From Rhyacophila brunnea (lineage: Eukaryota; Arthropoda; Insecta; Trichoptera; Rhyacophilidae): a stretch of DNA of 64,000 bases. The translations under genes were made by a program, and so were the position numbers. The notes beneath the pieces are model-generated. The model saw nothing but the letters and a program-made list of their open reading frames with translations. It had not been told where the DNA came from and ran no database searches. The DNA lies in the NCBI GenBank assembly GCA_022495005.1, contig JAGYXB010000456.1, positions 930,001 to 994,000 on the forward strand. Reading direction: 5' to 3'. Positions 35,709 through 48,202 of the stretch are shown here, piece by piece (the stretch's first letter is position 1; the number at the start of each line of letters is the position of its first letter).

Positions 35709-36002
35709 TTAACTGTTATTGTATTGTAATGGCAGTTTATTACATTTTTTTACAGGGGTGCCTCCAATCTTGTCAACGCCACAGGCCATGCGCCTAAAGC
35801 CAACACTGTTTGAGAGTAGGTTTCGTGGAAAAGCTGTAATTATCATTTTAAAATTCTTTAGTTTATTTGTTATGCCTAAAATAATTAATAAAATAAACTA
35901 GGTAGTTACCTAATGAGTTTGCAGATAATTTGAAATTAAAACTAAAAGGAGATGGTATTCTAAGGTTGCTTAAGGGCGGCACTTTGCATATGGACGTCAC
36001 TG

Positions 36003-37240
36003 TGTATTATATATTGTCGGGTGTGTCAAATATGTTATGTTTATTATGATCGCGATAAAATATAGTAATGTAAATACGACTTAAATAAATAAATAATTAA
36101 CAACATCGCTAATCTTAGTCAGACATAATGATTCAGCAGTTACGCTATAAATATGCCAGTTACATTTAGACATTTTTTCCTTTGCTAGATGAATGCATCG
36201 TAGTGCATGGGTATAATGGTCAATATAAGGGTCATTGAATTGTAACTATCAGTATAAGTAAATAATAATATATAGGTACCTATGTTCTAATGTACGCATT
36301 TTTATTCCATATTTTATTAAAACAATAAGTCATAAAAATATGCTTATTTACCGTAATTCTTCATGCAAACCCTGTGTCAATACTACCAAAGAACACCAAC
36401 ACAACTGCAAATCGTTTTTAGCGTACAACAGTGTCGCTGTAGAACGAAACACCTATAGCTTGCGCATTATTTGCTTGAAACTGCTTTCAAATGGCCTTTT
36501 TTCGTGATGAAAGTGCTAGCGCACATAGCTTCATCACTGATGAATTTCTGTTCAACATCACGTCAGTGTTGCCAACCGAATGATTGAGCAGAAAAAAATA
36601 TAATAGTCAAATACCTACTATAATTTTAAGCGAAGTAAGCAAAAATACTATAATTTTGAAGGATTCAAAACATTTGTTTTGTGTACTTACAGTATTTTCA
36701 AAATAATATTTTTTGGGCACCATCCAATCTCTTTGATTTTTAAATATTATTCTTTGTCTTATAATCAGCATTATAAAATCCTGTGAAACTTTTAAAACTA
36801 TTTGACGTATAGACAGTTGACGCGGTGCGTAATGCTAAGTTTACATCTGATATTTATATCGTGATACTTATATCATGTATCTCACATAAAATTTCACTTA
36901 CTGTTTACGTCATGTGCATGGTATCTGACATAAATTCTCGTATATCTCTCGCTGAAATAAGAATGAGCATGCAACGGACTTAGTATAGTGATGAATTATT
37001 TTTCGAGTGACTTTTTAATACTTTAACTTCAATTTTATCGAGTACTAAAATCTCTGCAATTTGAATCAGACATAATTATAATAGAAATTTACATTTTCAT
37101 AGATATATCATTTTAAAATTGGGTTTCCTATTCGATACCATTATTGTTCACACCTTTCGGTCAATCTGGCATAAATTAATTATAAATTAATAGGTATATT
37201 ATTATGTTCATAATAATATGCTAGTACAGCATTGTAAGTA
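36003..37240. other. Intergenic stretch, nothing supported
   Basis: AT-rich with no convincing gene or complete repeat between the nested hAT and the 37249 hAT. Confidence 0.4.
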
Positions 37241-37248
37241 GGGATTGC

Positions 37249-37875
37249 AATACCGATATTCCAGTATTTATCACCGAAATACCGGTTTTAAAAATCCAAA
37301 ATACCGGAATTTTCGGAATTAAGAAAGCACACTCGTTTTCGTTTTTGAAAATGTATTATAAGTTATGTGCTGCTAAAATGCAAATATATTGAGTGAATTC
37401 AACAGAAGTGAAAAAATAATAAAACAAATTTCATCAAATATATTTATATAAGTAATTGTTGCGATGAATTATCATAATATTATTTCGAAAAAGAAAACAT
37501 CCGTGACAAAAATGTTCAATTATTCTATAATTTATTGATGACCGTGCAAGCGTTGAATTTAAGAAGCTTTTTCTGCTGCCGGGACTTATTAATTTGCACT
37601 TTTTGAGGGCTTTAGTTAAAATTATCAACATATTCAAATTATTTGTAAAAAATCACTAGTTCTACAATGATGATGAATATATATATTTAAATGTCAACAT
37701 AATAAATGTAGGTATATAGGTTTTTGCTATAAAATAATATTTTAAAAAGATTTTAATAGCTATATTTATTGATAAGCATCTACTTATGTTTTTTTAATGT
37801 TTAAGAAATACCGGTATTCAATAAGAAATACCGAAGAACTGGTATTGACATTTTCATTCGGTATTGCAATCCCTA
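37249..37875. mobile_element. hAT-type MITE
   Basis: Termini TAGGGATTGCAATACCGA in inverted orientation, with a perfect 8-bp duplication ATTGTAAG at 37241-37248 and 37876-37883. Several internal copies of an AATACCG motif, probably subterminal binding repeats. Confidence 0.88.
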
Positions 37876-37883
37876 ATTGTAAG

Positions 37884-39049
37884 CATCTGTCTAATTATTA
37901 TGAACGTAGGTATTCTATCATTTGTTTTCTGTCACCACGACCCGATTAAAACAAACGATTCCTTTATTCGCATGTTAGTTTATTTTTCAAATTTAGAATT
38001 TGCCTTTACGTGTAAATTTTCTCTCACCCACCCATTTGAATACGTCTTTACCCTGTCTCGCTCTGTCGTACGTACTTATATATTATTATGTTTTCTCTCG
38101 TACGTTATAGATAATCAGACCGATATATCAGAACGAATATATTTTAATGTAATAGGTACGCAATACCTACCTAATATAAGAAAACGATTACAGCATTGAA
38201 AACTTTTTTTTAATAATATAACATTTTGTTAGTAGAAAGTTTGTTATTGTTAAATTGTTGTATTTTTAAATGGTATGATTTTTTTGGTAACAATATGGTG
38301 CTTGAACAACCGTTTTAGTTTTCTATGTAACAAACAATTATCATCGTTAACAAGTTTGTGTTTGTTTTGTTTTGTTTCGAAGCTATTAATTATTATTTGA
38401 AAACTTTCCAGACTAAAAAAATGCTGAAAACTTGTACCTGCTTATCCATAATAAAACATTTAAATAAAATTCATCATTTATTATTGTTGCTCTTTATTGT
38501 GAAAATAAGTCAGAACACTATAAACTATTTTTTGTTCTCTTATTTTTTTACTAGGACATTATATTATTAATAGACTATTTTAGAAAGAATGTTGTCAGCC
38601 ATTCGTCCAATTTATTGATCATTGTCAGTGTTGCAGTGTCAAATAAAAAAAAGTCCCAGGGCGTTGATTAATTTGAATATTTGTAGCATCTATCCCACTT
38701 ACTCCAACAAATTCACATTTTAATTTATCAATTGAGAATATCAGGTGCAAATTGTAAAATAAATAATATATGGACAGTTAAAAAAGTATGAGCTGGCCGT
38801 AAATAATATTATGGTAAGTAGTTAAATACACGTAGTGATGTTTATTGTACTATGTAAACTTCAATGAGCTTTATAACGAAGCCAGTCAAAAGTTTGCCAT
38901 GTGATCAGTGAATCAACGCAAAAGGATGTAAATGATCAGGTTGATTTAATGCATATAAAGAAAGAGGGCTAATAAATTACTTTGTTTATACTTTTATATT
39001 ATGAAAACAGATATACCTATGTACTAATCATTTACATTGAATTGTATAT
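37884..39049. other. Intergenic stretch, nothing supported
   Basis: An open stretch at 37864-38199 has no domain or codon signal. The rest is AT-rich. Confidence 0.4.
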
Positions 39050-39480
39050 GTTATTCTTATGATTATGCCATCCTCTCGCGGAGGTCGGCCGCAATTAAGG
39101 CGATCTTAGCTTTGTCGTCTGCTACTCGGAACAGTTCAGTGGAGTTGCACTTATACGAATCACAGAGGTTTTTAAGCAACGAAATGCGGCGTCTTCCTAT
39201 GCCACGCATTTCCTTGAATGACAAGTTGGGGAATGCTGTAGGTATTTTTATCGTATTATAATGTGGCCGAGGTAGGTACTATAGTTTCCTGGTTTTCGAT
39301 TCGATTGAGAACTTTAACATTTGTTACCCGGTCAATCCAAGGAATTTTGAGGACGCGTCTATACAGCCACATCTCGAAAGCTTCAACTCTCCGTGACATC
39401 TCTTGGTTTAGCGTCCATACTTCCATACCATAGAAAAGAATTGAGCTAACATACACGTACCGTACGTAGTCTCAGACCTA
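39050..39480 (-). pseudogene. RTE-type reverse transcriptase C-terminal fragment
   Basis: On the minus strand SSILFYGMEVWTLNQEMSRR and then VEAFEMWLYRRVLKIPW match the element at 14344-14712 but extend further upstream. The frame shifts after the VLNRIE region, and the tail (TELF-like, then serine/arginine-rich) continues in another frame. Confidence 0.75.
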
Positions 39481-41449
39481 AGTTAGGGTTTCGATTGCTA
39501 AGGAGGCGTCACATTTTGAGAAAGGCACTCCTTACGATCTCAATTCTAGTTGTTATTGACTCATTGACTATTAAAATGTACCTAAACATTTATAATGGGT
39601 CACACGTTTAATTGGTTCGCTGTTAATGACAAAAGTGTAATTATTTACACGTTTAATATTAACAATTTTTGCAAGATAATAATATGACAGTCATAATTGT
39701 GTTCAATTGATATTGACCACGCGCTACGCCTTATCAATCAAGCGCACATTGAAATTTTGTCAGTCTAGGTTGGTTATGGTTCTAGAAGAAATCATTCTCC
39801 CCATTTATTGTTCTTTATGTTGTACGAAGGAAATACGGCAGGATTGATTTGAAGGATTCTATGGATTAAAAGAGTTTAAGTGTTAGGAATTCGTTATAAT
39901 ATTTGATTTATTTGAACATAGCTTGATATTTTAATACTTGGAGACTTGGTTGTGAATCTAATAAAATTATATGTTAACTTGAGGAGGGAAAGTGATTACA
40001 GGCTTAAGTTAGTAACGTCCTGGTGATTTTATATTGTTCTTATAAAGTTGGTAGAATGGTTTTAACGTTGCCATCTGGCGGTTAAAAATCATAGCTATGT
40101 ATTATTGTATAGTTACAATATATTATTATTGAACATATGCATTCAGTGTTGTTCGTTAGGCGACGATACAGACCTCAGTTTCAAAGGCGGACACTTTACC
40201 ACCACTCTACTTTGGATGTGGAAATAATGTGTAGTATTAACTCACTATTATTTTTTTTATTTTCCTTTTACAAGAACAATATAGTTTAGTATGAAACAAA
40301 AAAGACGTAAGAAGGAAATGTTAACTTTAATTCCCTAATTTATTTTATTACTGTGCGTATTTCCAGACATCGCAACGTAGATATTGGTTAATTTGATGAT
40401 TTCAATTGACACACATTGTTATTTATATATTATGAATGAAGTAAAAAATAATTCGTATTATTTATAATAAATTAAGAGGCTTTGTCAATCTTATATATAC
40501 TCAAAATAATCATATAATCTGAGATAACGCATTTCTTTACAAGAAGCCCACAAGCAAATATCATTATCTGTATCATTATGAGTAAATCGATTTTTAAAGT
40601 TTCTTCTTCTATTTATAGTAACACATTATTTGGGTTATATGTATTGCCAGGAAGAAGATAGTAGCATGTAATTTTGTTTAATAAAAACACTTATATGTCA
40701 TGCACTATTATTTTAAATAATGCAAATCAATTCTTCGAATAACTCTTCCTCTCCTTATATTTTATAGAATCAGATACCATTGACTCACCGACCTTGATAG
40801 GGTCAGCAACTACGAGTTCATTTCATCGTTAATGTATACATACCCACGACTACAAGTGACTGAACGAGATTAAAGCAGTACCAAAACAAGGATAGTTCAC
40901 TCTGAATACCTCAGAGTATTAATACTAAAGATATGAGGTATTGTGCGGCTATATAAAGCCATTTTCATTGCGAATGATGCACGGTAGAACCTCAATTTTA
41001 TTATTTTTAACTTACCTATGAAATGTTATACTATCATCTTGCTTCTCAGTATGGCTACGAAATTTAAACACAACACAGCTAAATACTAATGGATTTAAGT
41101 GTTGTACTATTCCATACTCAAATGGAATAGCAAAAAACTAAAATACATTAGAATTTATCTTGATTTCCATGAAATCAATAGTATTAATTCAATACAACTA
41201 ACCCACTTTTATACTAAATTGACTAACGTTATTTACACTAACTTAATAATTCGCATAAAATACTATATTTTTCAGCACGACGTATGTGTTCTATATTACT
41301 CTAACTGATATTGTGGAGATTATACTAATGCCGAATGCTTTCTCACTCCCACTCATTGTTGGTTTTTGTTCATACCTTATGTGATACAACCTAAATCAAA
41401 TTGTATGTGATTTTAGTGTTAAAAGTGTCTAGTGTTACTTTAAGGTGAT
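39481..41449. other. Intergenic stretch with one repeat F end
   Basis: The only recognisable item is a solo end of repeat F near 41090 (CTAATGGATTTAAGTGTTGT). Otherwise no gene or complete repeat. Confidence 0.4.
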
Positions 41450-41453
41450 TCAT

Positions 41454-41817
41454 CAGTGAAACGGAAAATAATTTTCAACCATAGGCGCGACGAAATTTTG
41501 CACTCGCTCCCATTTGGAGAGAGAATGTAGAGCTGGAAACACGTCATTTTGCTTCGTGATGGCGACGGCCGTAATAATTCTTAAACCGTGTAAAGATGAC
41601 TTAAAACGTTACCCATTTATTTTAAAAAGAACACATGCCAATGAATATATTATTATTGTTACTGATAAAACAATAAACAGAACATTAAATGGACACATGT
41701 TGGATTTATAAGACAAATTATATTTGGTTTGACATGCCTTATTTGCACCCGCGACCCGCAATCCGCGCATCGCCTAGCGACGATCTTTTTAGACCGTGTC
41801 TCAACTGAGGTATGGCC
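41454..41817. mobile_element. 364-bp TTAA MITE, copy 1
   Basis: Flanked by TTAA at 41450-41453 and 41818-41821. Inverted ends GGTGATTCATCAG / GGCCATACCTCAG. Matches 52982-53345 (inverted) and 56183-56552. Confidence 0.82.
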
Positions 41818-42235
41818 TTAATGTTAAACGCCGGTGCTGGGAGTACCTTTTGGAACATAATGTTAGTGCCCATGGTTTTCCATTCCGTGAAATCAATACA
41901 GTCCATTAACTTATCACCATTTATCAATGCTGTTGTTGACCAACGGAGTACTTATGTATGACGCACTGTACAGCATGATAAATTGAGTAGGAATACAGAC
42001 ACTAGAGCACGACGAACAGTTCAGCGTAACGTTAATAATGATAATTGGCTGAAACGTAAACGTCTTAAGCGGATTAACAGGCAGATGGGATTAATGAACT
42101 TACCGGTAAGACGCTCTGTGATTCAACCATTGCGCAACTCTGCCGGTGCTGCTGTTGAAATTTCGGTTGATATGGCTCCAAACTTCTGAAAAATACAATT
42201 TCAAAAAATTAAACTATTCCAACTCAATAAATTGT

Positions 42236-42275
42236 TTTTTTTATTCGACAAATAATTCACAAGATTTTAAAAAAG
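42236..42275. repeat. Solo end of family N foldback element
   Basis: TTTTATTCGACAAATAATTC and ACAAGATTTTAAA match the outer end of the family N arms. Confidence 0.4.
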
Positions 42276-44089
42276 TCGAATGATTGGGCCAATTATAATC
42301 CCAATCTCATCCTTAAATCCGTAAAAATATGCCACACCTACCATCATTATTTATTATCGTCATCCAGGCACTTCACGGCACGGGTCATCAGTAGACCATG
42401 ATTTGATAACAGTCAGTCATTCGTAGACCACGACTGGTTCAACTTGATACAGGGTGACTGTCGTCCAATCGAACTAATCTAATCTATATCTAATTCTGAA
42501 CACTTGTCATGGTAAGCCGTGATACCGGCTCTTGTGATTTATCAACCTTATTCTCTAAAAGTGTACCGTCAAGGATTTAAAACGTTTAAAAGGATTTCAA
42601 GTTATACACATTTATATTTTTATTAAAATCGATGTTTTTTAAAATAAATATAAAAAATATGAATTAGTCAAAAATTTCTATGTCAAAACATAGAAAACTT
42701 AATAAACTAAATTTTAATAAAAAATATGACCATAAAATATAATATGTAATAATAACGTTACTGTGGATATAAATATGTAACAAATTCAGATTTTTTTTTA
42801 TAATGGTAACTTTTTAATGTTTTCAGATACATATTTATTAATTAATACAGTTGAAATTTTAAATTAACAAAAAAATGTCTTAAATTGCAAGCTTCGTATT
42901 TTTCCGCTAGGTGCTTCTGCCGGTATGAGCATCCCTCTTAAGTGTGTTTATTTATCGGCACTTGTTTAGGTATAGGTAAACAAACTATTAATGCAAAGTA
43001 TGTATTAAGAGGGGACATGCGGGAATGGGACGACTGGCCTCCGGACAATTGGACGCCGCACTGTCGTAGACACGTATACAGAACGTAGACGAGGTATTTT
43101 AATCAGTTTCTATCTACTACTTAGTAGTTTGAATTCATTTTACTCTTAACATAGTGTATTCTTTATCGTGGATTGAGAATTACCATGCCTAAGGCTTTAT
43201 CTATATATATAAAACAAAGTCGGGTTAGTTACACCATTTATAACTCGAGAACGGCTGGATCGATTTTTATGATCTTTGATTTGTTAGATTTGTCTCCGCC
43301 TGGAATAGCAGAATAACTATTAAAATATCGGATAAATTACGGAAAAAATACATTATGAAGACAATTCATTTTCTCATACATTTTGACATTTTGAAAAATG
43401 ACCTCGCGCATTCGAAAATGAAAGAAAATCACAAAAAATTTAAATCCATATACAACGATACATGACAGAAAGAATAAACAAGAAACAAATGAAAGGCGTT
43501 GTGTGCATTATCTATCCTTTGACAGTTGATTAAGTTCAGCCTCAGATAATCCCGAAAGACTTTGTTGTATACTCCGGTGAATTTTGGAGGAAGTTGTCCT
43601 GCCTGAATCTTTTTTACTTCTTCGACAGCGTCCAAAAATAAAGCCAAGGATAAAATTACATGATCTCATTGCTGGTATTGCTCATTATTTACCTACCAAT
43701 TTCAAAATCCATCCTTCGAACTTCATTCGACAATCGATCTACGTGAATAATCGAGCCGATTACCAGCTAGGTGCGCAAATAGCTATTTCGATCGTGATTT
43801 TCAAACGGTAAGTTGCCTTCGAAGATGTTCACTTTGTGAGGTTATCAAATTTGTGATTGTGTGTGCATCGATAACTGCTTCATTATGTAATTTTGAATTA
43901 TGTGATTAATTTTCCAGTGTTTATCATTTGATGATTCGTCAAAATGCTGACAACTATTTGCTGCGATTTCGTCGATTGCTTAAAATCGAAACGGAGCGCC
44001 TCACTTTCATTCGGTTGAACCAAGCCAAACTGTGATCGGAGGAGTATATTCATTTACGCGATGCAATCAGCACCGTAGGAGATGCAGCT

Positions 44090-45260
44090 AATGTTGGTCG
44101 ATTGACTATTCTATCGGCGATGTACATTGGCAGCCCACGTCATATGCATGAATATGCGCAAGATGCAATGAAATATGTTCGTCATTACGGTCGTCCAGAT
44201 CTATTCATCACCTTTACATGAAATCCGAAATGAATAGAAATTGTTCAACTGCTACTCCCCGGACAAACATCAAGTGATCGGCACGTGTCTTCAAACAAAA
44301 AATCCTGTCGCTGATGAACTACATTGTTAAGCATCGCGTCTTTGGGAAACTCGATGCTGGATGTATTCGATTGAATGACAAAAACGAAGCTTGCCGCATG
44401 CACACATTCTTATTTGGTTAGTCGAAAGAATTCGACCAGACCAAAAAGATGACATCATATGTGCCGAGATTCCTGATCCCGAAACCGATCCAGACCTGCA
44501 TGATGTTGTAATTACTTAAATGATTCATGGACAGTGTGGCGCCATCAACCCCCCCCCAATCAGCGTGCATGGTCGACGGCAAGTGTTCCAAGCGTTATCC
44601 ATGAAGTTTAACGGCGGAGACTATCACTGCCAATGATGGTTATCCACTGTAACGGCGTCGATTACCCAATGATAACGGTAGAACTATCACAACGAAAATG
44701 AAGTGAAACGATATCGTGGTCGACAATACTTGGATTGTTCCGTATTCGCCATTTTTTTTCCAAAGCATTCAAGGCGCACTGCAATGTGGAGTTTTGCAAT
44801 TCAGTGAAATCCATCAAATACATCTGCAAATATGTCAGCAAAGGCAGCGATATTGTAGTTTTTGGCGTTCAAACTCCGAATACCAACGATGAAATCACGC
44901 ACTATCAAGTTGGTCGATATGTGAGCTGCAATGAAGCAATTTGGCGTATTCTCTCATTTCCCATTCATGAACGTCATCCCACTGCTGTACATTTGGCGGT
45001 GCATCTGGAGAATGGTCAACAAGTTTATTTCAACGCATCGAATGTTGCTCAACATTGACCAGTTTTTTTTCGATTTGCCAAAGCGATCCGTTTGCACGAA
45101 CGTTGTTCTACTCTAAGATGCCACGTTATTACACTTGGAACGCTTCATCGAAGAAATTTCAACGTCGGAAGCAAGGCGATGCGGTTCTTGATCATCCGGA
45201 TGTGCATTCTACTGATGCTCTTGGTCGCATTTACACAGTTCATCCGAAGAATGGCGAATG
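44090..45260 (+). pseudogene. Helitron Rep/helicase-like N region, broken
   Basis: Pieces in different frames: HAHILIWL-type sequence near 44395, the open stretch 44735-45058 (KSIKYICKYVSKGSD, HYQVGRYVSCNEAIWRILSF) and FHIHERHPTAVHLAVHL-like sequence. These are hallmark blocks of the Helitron_like_N region. Many stops and frameshifts. Confidence 0.78.
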
Positions 45261-45771
45261 ATTCTCTTTGCGGTTGTTGCTGGTAAATGTTCGTGGGCCG
45301 ACATCATTTGAATCACTTCGAACTGTCAATGGTGTAGTGTGCCCAACATTTCGTGCTGCATGTCAAAAGCTCAATTTGCTTGAAAATGATACTCATTGGG
45401 ACATGACAATCGCTAAAGCATTTGTTTCTGCATCTCCAAGTCAGATACGCACATTATTTGCTATCATTATTTCGACATGCTTCCCATTGAATCCAGCTGA
45501 ACTGTAGAAAAACTACAAGGATGACACGTCAGAAGACATTTTACATCGAATTCGTGTCATTTCAGGGAATCCTGATCTCGAGGTGAATAAGGAGATAGAT
45601 ATCCAGGTTTTCCTTTTGATCGAAGACATGTGTTACCTCATGTGCGGCAGTTTGTTAGTCAAGTTAGGAATGCCAATGCTACATCGTGGAGTGAATTACG
45701 CTTTCAATCTAGAATTGGAACGTGAACGTGAAAATGATCGAGATGCATTGAACTAATTAGTTCGAACGAAT

Positions 45772-46860
45772 GTACTAATGTTGAACCCCCAACAGAAGGT
45801 TGTGCACGATACGTTAATGAAGGCAATTAGTGATGGAAATGGTGGCTTATTTTCCTCGATGCGCCCAGTGGAACTGGGAAGACATTCCTCATGTCATTGA
45901 TTTTGGCCACTGTTCGTGCGAGATCCGAAATTGCTGTAGCAGTTGCTTCTTCCGGGATAGCGGCCACGTTGCTAAAAGGATGCCGAACGGCTCATTCAGC
46001 GTTGAAATTGCCGTTAAACCTTCAAACGACTGAAAAACCGATATGCAATATTGCGAAACATTCAGCAATAGCCACAGTTTTGGTAGCAAGTAAAATCATC
46101 ACCTGGGATGAATTTAGAATAGCGCACAAACGCGCATTGTGAGAGATGTTTTGGAGGCGCAATGATTCTACTATCTGGCGATTTCTGCCAAACACTACCA
46201 GTCATTCCAAGATCGACCGCTGCCGATGAAATAAATGCTTGCCTCAAATCATTGACTCTGTGGCGTTATGTGAAGAACCTTCAGCTGACGACAAACATGC
46301 GAGTTACATTGCTAAACGATCCGTCTGCCGAAGATTTCTCTAAGCAATTTCTGACTATCGGTAACGGCCGTGTTCCTGTCGACGAATCAAACGGATTGAT
46401 TTCGTTTCCGCTGAATTTTTGCAATTTCGTGTCAACAATTGGTTGAGTGAACGAGCAATTCTTGCGGCAAAGAACAAAGATGTGGATCACTTAAACTTCA
46501 CAATTCAAAATCAAATCGTTGGTCTACTGCATTCCTTCAAATCTATCGACTGTGTAAGTGCTCGGCCGTAGTAATTTGGCGGGCGTGGTGCGGCGGCGTC
46601 TTGCGAAACTCAAACGTATAGCCATGTGTATTATGCCCGAAAAAAGACACTGTCTAAGAACATTTTACACACGGTTATACGTTTGAGTTTCGCAAGATGC
46701 CGGCGCGCCACCCCCGCGCGACCACTACGTTCTTGCACTAACAAACGAAGACGAAGCAACCAACTAGCCAACTGAATTTTTAAACTCATTGGATCTTCCT
46801 GGCTTGCTACCGCACAATTTACAACTGAAGGTTGGCTCGGTAGTCATCATGCTTCGAAAT
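45772..46860 (+). pseudogene. Helitron Pif1-like helicase, broken
   Basis: Starts at NPQQKVVHDTLMKA and has the Walker A motif SGTGKTF near 45865 (with a frame change) and ASSGIAATLLKGCRTAHSA. It then has ILLSGDFCQTLPVIPR, and LTTNMRV. After the MITE at 46567-46739 it resumes with LDLPGLLPHNLQLKVGSVV. Several frame changes and an internal insertion show it is dead. Confidence 0.8.
46567..46739. mobile_element. Palindromic MITE inside the Helitron helicase
   Basis: 173 bp, almost entirely two inverted arms of about 64 bp. Both arms contain TTGCGAAACTCAAACGTATA and start with CGTAGT. GC-rich ends. No clear target duplication. Confidence 0.75.
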
Positions 46861-47256
46861 CTTAACCAACCAAAACTATGTAATCCATTTCATTTTGGTT
46901 TGATTTTGGCACATTTATTGAACTTAATTCATTTTGAATATTCATTTTAACTTAATAAAAAAATGAATTTAATTCAGCTAATAAGTTAACACAAGATTAT
47001 TGATTCTGAGGCGGTACGAAGTTCGCCGGGTCAGCTAGTATATAATAAAAAACTCTTTTTTCGTTGGAAATTAAACATATGCACGATTAAATCATTGTTT
47101 TCGTCTGCATATTTACATTCTCACCAACTATTAAATCATAATATAATCATTTAAATATACACAATAATATTGAATATTTTTTTTAAAGTACCTAACGTCT
47201 ATTTATTTTCAAATTCTGTGGCGTCCAGTTGTCCGGTGCCAAATCGTCCTAGACCC

Positions 47257-48103
47257 GGGACATGCTCAGCGTACGTCAAAATGGAGCTTTAATGCTATTT
47301 TCAAAGCATGATCCTGGACATTCCTTAAACGTTGTAGATAATCTATTTACATCATTTTGAAGCCTTATTATCCTATATATTTATTTTAAACATTTGATGA
47401 CTGCATAAAGTATTTTTATTACATAAAATAGTATTCTTTTAAACCTCTCGCTCTAATGTTTTAGAATATAGTCATATTTCAGTACGTCCATGTGAAGTGG
47501 TGTTAAGATTTTTTATATTTATTATTTTTAAAAGCATTTATAAAACCATTAGTAAAATTTATGTCGACATTATTATAGTGAAATATCTACAATAAAAATT
47601 ATATTGATAATCTCTGTGATCCCATATTTGACAGGAATTAGGCATTTTATTATTAAAAAAATAGGCAAGATTTACAGATTTTAAGATAATTCTAAAGATG
47701 CTAATTATAAGCTATGTCTTTGACCATTCAAATGTGATAAACATTCTATGAATAATGTTTGCTTTATAATAATTATTGACCTAAGAATAAGGTAGTGATT
47801 TTTTGAAATACGCCATTTCTTTTGGAATTCCCCAGTAGTTTAGCTACAACATACGGCTGTAGCCATAAATTGACAAACTATAATTGAAGTTGGGAGTAAA
47901 ATGATGTTAACGCGCGTGTTTGAACATGTACCGTTAAAAAAATCGGTTAGGTAGTAGTCATCAAATGTTTAAAATAAATATAAACGATAATAAGGCTTCA
48001 AAATTATGCAAATAGATTATGTACAACATTTCAGGAATGTTCTGGATCATGTTTTGAAAATAGCATAAAAGCTCCATTTGACGTACGCTGAGCATGTGGA
48101 CCG
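47257..48103. mobile_element. TTAA foldback element E, copy 1
   Basis: The left arm GGGACATGCTCAGCGTACGT matches the right arm inverted (ACGTACGCTGAGCATGTGGA). The arms run about 150 bp. TTAA follows the right end at 48104. The inside block (TTAGAATATAGTCATATTTC, TTGACCTAAGAATAAGGTAG) is shared with copies 2-4. Confidence 0.78.
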
Positions 48104-48202
48104 TTAATGGTAATATGATTCAACAATGGGAATAGAAAATATGGGGTAGTTATCCGGTCTTCATTGTATAGCTAGGACACATAAATATTACATAAATCTC
48201 AC

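Larger units (their letters stand above)
33751..36002. mobile_element. hAT element hosting nested insertions
   Basis: Termini CAGTGACGTCC and GGACGTCACTG. The flanking 8-mers TATATTAT and TGTATTAT match at 7 of 8 bases. Inside lie SINE copy 3 (33931-34189) and the family N foldback (34211-35708), which in turn contains another hAT (34729-35505). No transposase frame is left. Confidence 0.78.
43200..47038 (+). mobile_element. Helitron, decayed, with both ends
   Basis: Starts TCTATATATATAAAACAAAG followed by a block (AACTCGAGAACGGCTGGATC) typical of insect Helitron 5' ends. Ends GGGTCAGCTAG after a short hairpin-forming GC-rich stretch. It is inserted between A and T, the Helitron target. It carries Rep-region and Pif1-like helicase remnants in order. 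The C-terminal part of the helicase is interrupted by a palindromic MITE. Confidence 0.85.
43026..47256. repeat. Inverted end pair enclosing the Helitron
   Basis: CTCCGGACAATTGGACGCC at 43040-43058 and, inverted, GGCGTCCAGTTGTCCGG at 47219-47236 are arms of an older element about 4.2 kb apart. The Helitron sits between them, so it probably landed in a small foldback element. Confidence 0.55.

Noticed and set aside
41983..42189. A 68-residue Arg-rich plus-strand frame as a gene
   Set aside because: Looks coding-like, but it has no supported splice sites, domain or partner; possibly a transposon scrap. Not enough to call.
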